Source: Deltaproteobacteria bacterium (GTDB lineage Bacteria > Chloroflexota > Dehalococcoidia > Dehalococcoidales > BS750m-G39). From it: 64,000 nucleotides of DNA. Made by a program: the position numbers and the translations under genes. Below the pieces are notes generated by a model that did not search any database, was not told the DNA's origin, and saw nothing but the letters and a program-made list of their open reading frames with translations. The stretch is from assembly GCA_030603275.1 (NCBI GenBank), contig JAUVYB010000001.1:83832-147831 (forward strand). Direction: 5' to 3'. Of this stretch, positions 58,585 to 64,000 are shown piece by piece (the first letter of the stretch is position 1; every line of letters begins with the position of its first letter).

Positions 58585-59958
58585 TTAACTCCTCTTTACC
58601 AGCCCCACCCTTATCGCCTCCCTCAGCGTGCTCACCGGGACAATCTTTATATTTTTAGGATTTGAAATATTAGCTCCGGCCCTGGGCACCAGGCAGCGCT
58701 TGAATCCCAGCCGGGCGGCTTCGGCCACCCTTCGGTCCAGCTGGGAGACGGCTCTCAGCTCACCGCTCAAGCCCACCTCCCCCACCGCCGCCAGCTGCGG
58801 GTCGACGGCAATATCTCTGGCGCTGGAGGCGATGGCCAGGGCAATACCCAAATCAGCCGCCGGCTCGGCGACCTTCAGCCCGCCGGTGACATTGGCGATA
58901 ATATCCTGGTTGCCCAGCCTTAAATTCGCCCTCTTGGTCAGCACGGCGGTAATCAGCAATAAACGCCCGAAGTCAACCCCGTTGGCGGTGCGCCGGGGCA
59001 AGCCAAAAGATGTGGGCGTGGTCAGGGCTTGAATCTCCACCAGCAGGGGACGGCTGCCCTCCAGTGTGGGCACCACCGCCGAGCCGATGGCCTCCCCCCA
59101 CCGCTGGGATAGGAAGGCTTTGGACGGGTTGTCCACCTCCACCAGCCCCTCCTGCTTCATCTCAAAGACGCCCACCTCGTTGGTGGAGCCGAAGCGGTTT
59201 TTCACCCCCCGCAGCAGCCGGTAGGCACTGAAGGGCTCGCCCTCAAGATAGAGAACCACATCAACTATATGCTCCAGTACTCTGGGACCGGCGATAGCGC
59301 CGTCCTTGGTCACATGGCCGGCCACGAAAACGGGCACGGCGCTGGGCTTGGCCCAGTGCATCAGCCTCAGGGTGCACTCCCGCACCTGGCCGATGCTGCC
59401 CGCCCCCGAATCCAGCTCGGGGAGGTAAACCGCCTGTATGGAATCGATGACCACCAGCGACGGGGCCAGTTGCTCCAGGTGGCTCAGGATAGCCCCCAGG
59501 TCGGTTTCGGAAAGCAGGTAAAGCCTCTCCCCGCTTATTCCCAGCCGCTCCGCCCTTAGCCTTATTTGAGATAACGTCTCCTCGCCGGAGACATAGGCAA
59601 CCTTGCCCCCCGCCCCGGCCACCAGAGCCGAAATCTGTAGCAGCAGGGTGGACTTGCCGATACCGGGCTCACCCCCGACGAGCACCAGCGAGCCGGCCAC
59701 CACCCCTCCCCCCAACACCCGGTTCACCTCAGCCATAGGCAGGGGAAGGCGGTCGGAGGAATTAATGGCCACCTGGGATAGCTCGCGGGGCGGGTTTTCC
59801 AGGGCGGAGACGTTAGGCGGAGCCGCCGCGGTCACCCTGGTCTCAGCAAAGGTATTCCACTCCTGGCAGTTAGGGCAGCGCCCCAGCCACTTGAGGCTCT
59901 CCTTGCCGCAGTTCTGGCAGACAAAGATAGTCCTGGCTGATTTATCTGATTTACCCAC
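58585..59958 (-). CDS. radA: DNA repair protein RadA (Sms)
   Basis: 457 residues. Zinc finger CQNCG...CPNC (Cys14, 17, 28, 31), RecA-like core with Walker A GGEPGIGKST (95-104), the RadA-specific KNRFGSTNEVGVFEM, and a C-terminal Lon-protease-like domain without catalytic residues (DLGIALAIASS). Acts in branch migration during recombination. No terminator for the minus strand is obvious after it. Confidence 0.97.
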   Translation of the reverse strand: MGKSDKSARTIFVCQNCGKESLKWLGRCPNCQEWNTFAETRVTAAAPPNVSALENPPRELSQVAINSSDRLPLPMAEVNRVLGGGVVAGSLVLVGGEPGIGKSTLLLQISALVAGAGGKVAYVSGEETLSQIRLRAERLGISGERLYLLSETDLGAILSHLEQLAPSLVVIDSIQAVYLPELDSGAGSIGQVRECTLRLMHWAKPSAVPVFVAGHVTKDGAIAGPRVLEHIVDVVLYLEGEPFSAYRLLRGVKNRFGSTNEVGVFEMKQEGLVEVDNPSKAFLSQRWGEAIGSAVVPTLEGSRPLLVEIQALTTPTSFGLPRRTANGVDFGRLLLITAVLTKRANLRLGNQDIIANVTGGLKVAEPAADLGIALAIASSARDIAVDPQLAAVGEVGLSGELRAVSQLDRRVAEAARLGFKRCLVPRAGANISNPKNIKIVPVSTLREAIRVGLVKRS

Positions 59959-60002
59959 GGAATGACTTTAACTGATTCAGAGGGGTATTTCAAGGGGATT
60001 TA

Positions 60003-60138
60003 AGGGAACCCTATCCCCTTTATGCACCCTAAAAAATCTTTGATTTTTCAGGGAACCCGCTTTATCCCCTTCCCCTTGCCAAGGGGAAGGGGAATTATTT
60101 TTTAGAAAGAGGGGCTAACGCCCCTCTTAAACTCCCCA
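60003..60138 (-). repeat. Repeat family A, copy 5 (between oadB and radA)
   Basis: Minus orientation. Hairpin 1 at 60107-60128 (AGAGGGGC type). Hairpin 2 at 60066-60092 has exactly the stem of copy 4 with loop bases GCC. The tail of copy-4 type is interrupted by about 40 bases that contain their own small hairpin (AAAAAATC-TTT-GATTTTT, 60031-60047). Ends 45 bases before radA. Confidence 0.85.
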
Positions 60139-60139
60139 T

Positions 60140-60235
60140 TAGATAGGGATTTCCCCCTCCCCTTCTCCCCCCTCCCAACAAAACGAGGGGTTAAAGACAC
60201 AGCCCTATAGGGCGGGAGGGTGGGAAGAAAAACCA
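60140..60235 (-). repeat. Repeat family B copy adjoining A copy 5
   Basis: On the plus strand a C-rich run (CCCTCCCCTTCTCCCCCC) is followed by AACGAGGGGTTAAAGACACAG, the palindrome GCCCTATAGGGC and the quadruplex motif GGGCGGGAGGGTGGG (60210-60224), then AAGAAAAACC. It directly follows the stop of the decarboxylase beta subunit gene. Sequence runs base for base close to the copy at 32160-32220. Confidence 0.87.
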
Positions 60236-60238
60236 CCG

Positions 60239-61414
60239 CTACATAAGCATGCCCAGCAGTATGCCGGCAACTACGGAAGTGGCAACTGCCCCCGCCATAT
60301 TGGGCCCCATGGCATGCATCAGCAGGAAGTTTCTCGGGTTAGCCTCCTGCCCCATCTTCTGCACCACTCTGGCCGACATCGGGATAGCCGATACACCGGC
60401 GGCGCCTATCAGCGGGTTTATCTTTTCCTTGAGGAAGAGGTTGACCAGCTTGGCCGTCCACAGCCCGCCGGCGGTGCCGAAGGCAAAGGCTACTATGGCC
60501 AGCCCGATAATGGCCAGGGTCTGGCCGGTAAGGAATACCGAGGCCGGCATCAGCGCCCCCACCGTTATTCCCAGCAGGAAGGTGAGGACATCGATAAACA
60601 CCCCACCCGCCGCCTGGGCCAGCCTATCGGTAACCCCGCTGACCCGCAGCAGGTTGCCGAACATGAACATGCCGATAAGGGGTACCGACTTGGGCACGAG
60701 CAGGGCGGCGACCAGAAATACAATTATGGGGAAGAGAATCTCCTCCAGCTTGGAGACCTGGCGCAGCTGGGGTTTCATAACTATGGCCCGCTCTTTTTTG
60801 GTGGTCAGCAGCCTTATTATCGGCGGCTGGAGAATAGGCACCAGGGCCATGTAAGAATAGGCTACCAGCGTAATCGGGCCCAGCAGCCGCGGGGCCAGGG
60901 CGGCGGTGAGGAAAACGGTAGGCGGCCCATCGGAGCCGCCGATGATGCCGACACAGGCCGCCTCGTTTACGGTAAACATCCCGGAAACGTAGGCGATGAT
61001 AAATACAATGAAAACACCCAGCTGGGCGGCGGCGCCGAAGAGAAAGGATACGGGACGGGCGATAGTAGGCCTGAAATCGGTCATGGCGCCTACCCCCAGG
61101 AAGATGAGCAGCGGAATTACCTCGGATTCAATCCCGTAGGTGTAGAGAATATTTAATAATCCTATCTCGCCCCTGCCTATGGCCTGTATCAGCCCGCCTA
61201 AAGTCGGCACCTCGGCGGGGAAGCCCTCGGCGGAATACACCATCATGCCGCCGAGGGGAAGATTGACCATAAGGATACCGAAGCCTATCGGCACTAACAA
61301 AATGGGCTCCATCTTCCTGGCGATGCCAAGGTAGATAAGGAGCCCGGCGATTAAGAACATTATAATATTGCCCCAGCTTAATGAGCCGAAGGCGGTTTCG
61401 TAGAGGCCAAACAC
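60239..61414 (-). CDS. Sodium ion-translocating decarboxylase beta subunit
   Basis: 391 residues, about nine to eleven membrane helices. FLGVGAMTDFRP and NEAACVGIIGGSDGPPTVFL are the conserved Na-site regions of OadB/MmdB/GcdB. The beta subunit decarboxylates carboxybiotin and pumps Na+ outward. It begins directly after the gamma-subunit stop (TAG-GTG). The substrate-specific alpha subunit is not in this window, so oxaloacetate, methylmalonyl-CoA or glutaconyl-CoA are all possible. Confidence 0.94.
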   Translation of the reverse strand: MFGLYETAFGSLSWGNIIMFLIAGLLIYLGIARKMEPILLVPIGFGILMVNLPLGGMMVYSAEGFPAEVPTLGGLIQAIGRGEIGLLNILYTYGIESEVIPLLIFLGVGAMTDFRPTIARPVSFLFGAAAQLGVFIVFIIAYVSGMFTVNEAACVGIIGGSDGPPTVFLTAALAPRLLGPITLVAYSYMALVPILQPPIIRLLTTKKERAIVMKPQLRQVSKLEEILFPIIVFLVAALLVPKSVPLIGMFMFGNLLRVSGVTDRLAQAAGGVFIDVLTFLLGITVGALMPASVFLTGQTLAIIGLAIVAFAFGTAGGLWTAKLVNLFLKEKINPLIGAAGVSAIPMSARVVQKMGQEANPRNFLLMHAMGPNMAGAVATSVVAGILLGMLM

Positions 61415-61567
61415 CTACTTATCCTTTGCCGGAGTCTCTTTAGTCCTGGCTCCGGTTTTTTGTATTATCAGTCCCACTATCCAGGCCACCAGGGACAGGA
61501 TGACCAAAACGAGTACGGTCACCCCAAAGCCACCACCGGCAATCCTGGCTATTAAACCCCAGTCCAT
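61415..61567 (-). CDS. Small decarboxylase gamma subunit (OadG-like)
   Basis: 50 residues: one membrane helix (VTVLVLVILSLVAWIVGLII) and a charged tail KTGARTKETPAKDK. Position between the biotin carrier and the beta subunit, size and topology all fit the gamma subunit that anchors the decarboxylase. Start ATG 61567; the stop abuts the beta GTG. Confidence 0.75.
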   Translation of the reverse strand: MDWGLIARIAGGGFGVTVLVLVILSLVAWIVGLIIQKTGARTKETPAKDK

Positions 61568-61600
61568 AATCTTAAATATCCCTTAAATTTAATAAACCTG

Positions 61601-61822
61601 TCAATATTCAATGATAGCTACTAAATCACCGGCCTCAACCACCTGCCCCACCGCAAGCTCTATCTTGGCAACGGTGCCGGCCACCGGAGCCAGTATCGGA
61701 TTTTCCATCTTCATTGATTCTAACAGGCAGACCACATCCCCCTCACCAACCTTATCCCCCACTTTAACATTCACACTGGTGATTTTACCCGTTATCGGTA
61801 TCTCAATATTCTCCTGTGACAA
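61601..61822 (-). CDS. Biotin carboxyl carrier protein (free-standing biotinyl domain)
   Basis: 73 residues, a complete biotinyl/lipoyl fold: IPITGKITSVNVKVGDKVGEGD, the biotinylation loop LLESMKMEN with Lys38, and PVAGTVAKIELAVGQVVEAGD. It would carry CO2 from the missing carboxyltransferase to the beta subunit. First clear gene of the decarboxylase set; GGAGA lies upstream. Confidence 0.93.
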   Translation of the reverse strand: MSQENIEIPITGKITSVNVKVGDKVGEGDVVCLLESMKMENPILAPVAGTVAKIELAVGQVVEAGDLVAIIEY

Positions 61823-61853
61823 TTTCTGGTCTCCTTTCTTCTTATCCGCGTCT

Positions 61854-61961
61854 TTAAGCCTTATCGGCGTCGATTTTACCCGCTATCAAACCCACCGCCA
61901 TCTGGGCAAACTGAAAGGGCGGCTCCGGTATTATCCCGTTGTTCCCGCCCTTTTCATGCAA
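61854..61961 (-). CDS. Possible 35-residue protein between clpC and the biotin carrier gene
   Basis: TTG 61961 to TAA 61854 reads HEKGGNNGIIPEPPFQFAQM then AVGLIAGKIDADKA. Codon use looks coding and it fills most of the gap between clpC and the biotin carrier. The TTG has a weak CAGGG site. It may be a real small subunit or the tail of a lost gene; no family is recognised. Confidence 0.3.
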   Translation of the reverse strand: MHEKGGNNGIIPEPPFQFAQMAVGLIAGKIDADKA

Positions 61962-61985
61962 AAGCTGCCCTGTTAGCCATATGAA

Positions 61986-64000
61986 TTACGCTTTATCGTC
62001 TCCCAGCAATGCTCCCACGGCGGCCATGCCCGGGAAAGGTTGCTCATCTGTTTTCAGCACAATTTCACTATCGGCAACATCAATCAAAGCCTTGGAAACA
62101 TAGCTATTCATTTTTAGATGTTCCAGAAGATCACCGTTGTCCTGGATTATCTTTTCTATATCCGCTTTCAAGTCCTCCGCGCTGTAAACGGTAAGCAGGT
62201 TCTCGGAACTCTCCACGCTGAAGACGCCCTTCAATGCCTTGATAGCGTCCGGGATAGCCGGGGGAATCTCAGTCAGTTCCGCCTCAACCTCAAAAACCTT
62301 GTCAAAGACCTTAAATTCGCTGCGGAGCACCGATTCGGAAAGCTTATCCTCAATCATGTCCTGAATTGCCCGGCGTAAGGGCCTGGCCCCGAAGACCTCA
62401 TCATAGCCCTTCTCCCCCAGGAAATCTTTGGCGGCATCGGTCACCTCCAGTTTTATCTCCTTCTCCGCCAACTGCTTTGAAACCTGGGAAAGCATCAGGT
62501 CAACTATCCTGCGGATATTATCCTTGCTCAGGGAATGGAACACCACCACCCCGTCGATGCGGTTCAAGAACTCGGGGCGGAAGGTCTTCTTCAGCTCATC
62601 AAGCAGCTTCTCCTTCATTTTATCGTAGTCCATCTGCTGGGTCTTGGCCTCATCGTCGCGCAAGGCAAAACCGATAGTGCCGCTCTTCTTTATGAGCTTG
62701 GCGCCGATGTTGCTGGTCATGATGATAATGCAATTGCGGAAATCAACCCGCCGGCCCTTGGCATCAGTCAGGTGTCCGTCGTCAAATATCTGCAAGAGGA
62801 TGTTAAAGACATCCTCGTGGGCCTTCTCAATCTCATCCAGGAGTATGGCGCAATACGACTTGCGCCTCACCGCCTCGGTAAGCTGCCCGCCCTCGTCATA
62901 GCCGACATACCCCGGAGGCGCCCCGACCAGCCGGGCCACGGTATGCCTCTCCATAAACTCGGACATATCCAGCCTTATCAGGGTATCCTCGCTGCCGAAC
63001 ATAAACTCGGCCAGGGCTCTAACCAGCTCCGTCTTACCCACGCCGGTAGGGCCGAGAAAGATGAAATTACCTATGGGGTGCCTCGGGTCTTTGATTCCGG
63101 CCCGGGCCCGCCTAACCGCCCGGGAGATGGTATTAATCGCCTCATCTTGGCCGATAATGCGCTTATGCAGAACTTCTTCCATCTGAAGCAGGCGGCTGGT
63201 CTCGTCAGAAGCCAGCTGCACCACCGGAATGCCGGTCCACATACTAACCACCTCGGCTATATCCTCGGCGGTGACCACCGGCTTCGCCTGCTCCCGCTCC
63301 GTCTGCCAGTCATCCTCCATCTGCTTTATCTTCTCTTCCATCTGGAGCTCACGCTGGCGCAGCTCGGCGGCATACTCGTACTGCTGAGAGGTAAGTGCCG
63401 CTTCTTTGTCCTTCTGCACGCTCTCCTGGGCGCGCCTGGCTTCCTTCAGGGTAACCGGTATCGTCCGGCGTCTAATTCTCACTCTGGACGATGCCTCGTC
63501 AATCAGGTCGATAGCCTTGTCGGGCATAAAGCGGTCGGGAATATACCTGGAAGCTAACGTTGCCGCGGCACTCAGTGCCTCGGCACTTATGGTCAGCTGG
63601 TGATGCTCCTCATAGCGCTCCTTAACCCCGTTCAAGATATCCAGCGTCTCATCTACAGAAGGCTCTTCCACCAAAACGGGCTGGAAGCGCCGCTCCAGGG
63701 CGGCATCACGCTCTACATACTTACGGTAATCATCAAGGGTGGTAGCGCCGATGCACTGCAGCTCACCCCGTGCCAGGGATGGTTTGAGGATATTAGCGGC
63801 ATCAACCGCCCCCTCCGCCGCCCCGGCACCCACCATTGTATGAAATTCATCTATAAACAGCACGCAGTTACCGGCGGCCTTTATCTCATCGACGACCTTC
63901 TTCAACCGCTCCTCGAACTCACCGCGGTACTTTGTACCGGCCACCACCGCCCCCATATCCAGGGTAACAATCCTCTTCCCCTCCAGCGTCTCCGGCACTT
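61986..64000 (-). CDS. clpC: ATP-dependent Clp protease ATPase subunit ClpC (5' part beyond window)
   Basis: About 671 residues are visible. The end of AAA domain 1 ([50 protein letters not shown]), a UVR-like middle region (about 200-225), and complete AAA domain 2 with [40 protein letters not shown] and [10 protein letters not shown] are present. After the usual end an extra segment of about 100 residues follows (from [20 protein letters not shown]), with a strand-helix pattern not typical of ClpC. Unfoldase that feeds ClpP. The first Walker A lies outside the window. Confidence 0.93.
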   Translation of the reverse strand, partial: VPETLEGKRIVTLDMGAVVAGTKYRGEFEERLKKVVDEIKAAGNCVLFIDEFHTMVGAGAAEGAVDAANILKPSLARGELQCIGATTLDDYRKYVERDAALERRFQPVLVEEPSVDETLDILNGVKERYEEHHQLTISAEALSAAATLASRYIPDRFMPDKAIDLIDEASSRVRIRRRTIPVTLKEARRAQESVQKDKEAALTSQQYEYAAELRQRELQMEEKIKQMEDDWQTEREQAKPVVTAEDIAEVVSMWTGIPVVQLASDETSRLLQMEEVLHKRIIGQDEAINTISRAVRRARAGIKDPRHPIGNFIFLGPTGVGKTELVRALAEFMFGSEDTLIRLDMSEFMERHTVARLVGAPPGYVGYDEGGQLTEAVRRKSYCAILLDEIEKAHEDVFNILLQIFDDGHLTDAKGRRVDFRNCIIIMTSNIGAKLIKKSGTIGFALRDDEAKTQQMDYDKMKEKLLDELKKTFRPEFLNRIDGVVVFHSLSKDNIRRIVDLMLSQVSKQLAEKEIKLEVTDAAKDFLGEKGYDEVFGARPLRRAIQDMIEDKLSESVLRSEFKVFDKVFEVEAELTEIPPAIPDAIKALKGVFSVESSENLLTVYSAEDLKADIEKIIQDNGDLLEHLKMNSYVSKALIDVADSEIVLKTDEQPFPGMAAVGALLGDDKA

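Overview
The window looks like a bacterial chromosome segment, most likely from Chloroflexota, class Dehalococcoidia (inferred). The reasons are a predicted tmRNA tag that starts with Gly, as recalled for Dehalococcoides; two MttB-type methyltransferase/corrinoid pairs; a NifX/MinD/Mrp metal-cofactor cluster; and a ThrRS without a TGS domain. Coding density is high. Three tRNAs, one tmRNA and about 65 protein genes can be supported. There is no CRISPR array, prophage or transposase.

Layout. 1-3.8 kb (minus): the 3' part of the rpmH-rnpA-yidD-(propeller lipoprotein)-yidC locus and the rpsF-ssb-rpsR operon. 4.0-10.7 kb: tRNA-Asp, then a minus-strand operon for corrinoid-dependent one-carbon metabolism (a reactivation-domain protein, two MttB-like methyltransferases each paired with a corrinoid protein, and an asparagine-synthase homologue that lacks its glutaminase cysteine). 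11.2-19.6 kb (plus): a metallocofactor-type cluster with a UPF0251 regulator, a DUF364 protein, Gly/Met-rich coiled-coil proteins, two NifX-like proteins, two MinD-ferredoxin ATPases, Mrp, a NifU-like scaffold, a radical SAM enzyme and Fe-S proteins. 19.7-20.6 kb: tmRNA and smpB. 20.7-30.9 kb (plus): rpsB-tsf-pyrH-frr-uppS-cdsA-dxr-rseP-ispG-[HNH]-proS. 30.9-32.0 kb: arsM with an AbrB-like partner. 32.3-39.4 kb (minus): thrS-infC-rpmI-rplT-[repeats]-pheS-pheT. 39.5-42.2 kb: a methyl-THF methyltransferase-family protein, an acyl-CoA synthetase and tRNA-Gly. 43-48.9 kb: a DivIVA-like coiled coil, a GH26/cellulose-synthase-PilZ pair, small peptides and a nitroreductase. 49.2-53.8 kb: tRNA-Ala, gatB, secG, a UbiA prenyltransferase and a B12/radical SAM protein. 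53.9-60 kb (minus): a membrane protein, cysS-cysE-ispF-ispD, a NYN-domain protein with a divergent small-RNA candidate, and radA. 60.2-64 kb (minus): a Na+-pumping decarboxylase beta/gamma/biotin-carrier set and clpC, which runs off the window.

Functional links. MEP isoprenoid genes (dxr, ispG, ispD, ispF) meet uppS and the UbiA enzyme. The methyltransferase operon probably feeds methyl groups to tetrahydrofolate, perhaps through the DHPS-fold protein at 39.5-40.4 kb. The 11-19 kb cluster has every protein class expected for building and inserting an Fe-S-derived cofactor, but its product cannot be read from sequence.

The most unusual signals are these. (1) A composite intergenic repeat family: tandem hairpins (A), sometimes preceded by a block (B) carrying a perfect G3N1 quadruplex motif, always in the same order and orientation relative to transcription. 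(2) A short promoter-hairpin-terminator unit divergent from the NYN RNase-like gene, a candidate small RNA. (3) Non-standard starts: infC at ATA, and smpB and gatB predicted leaderless. (4) Low-complexity and coiled-coil modules shared within the metallocofactor cluster.
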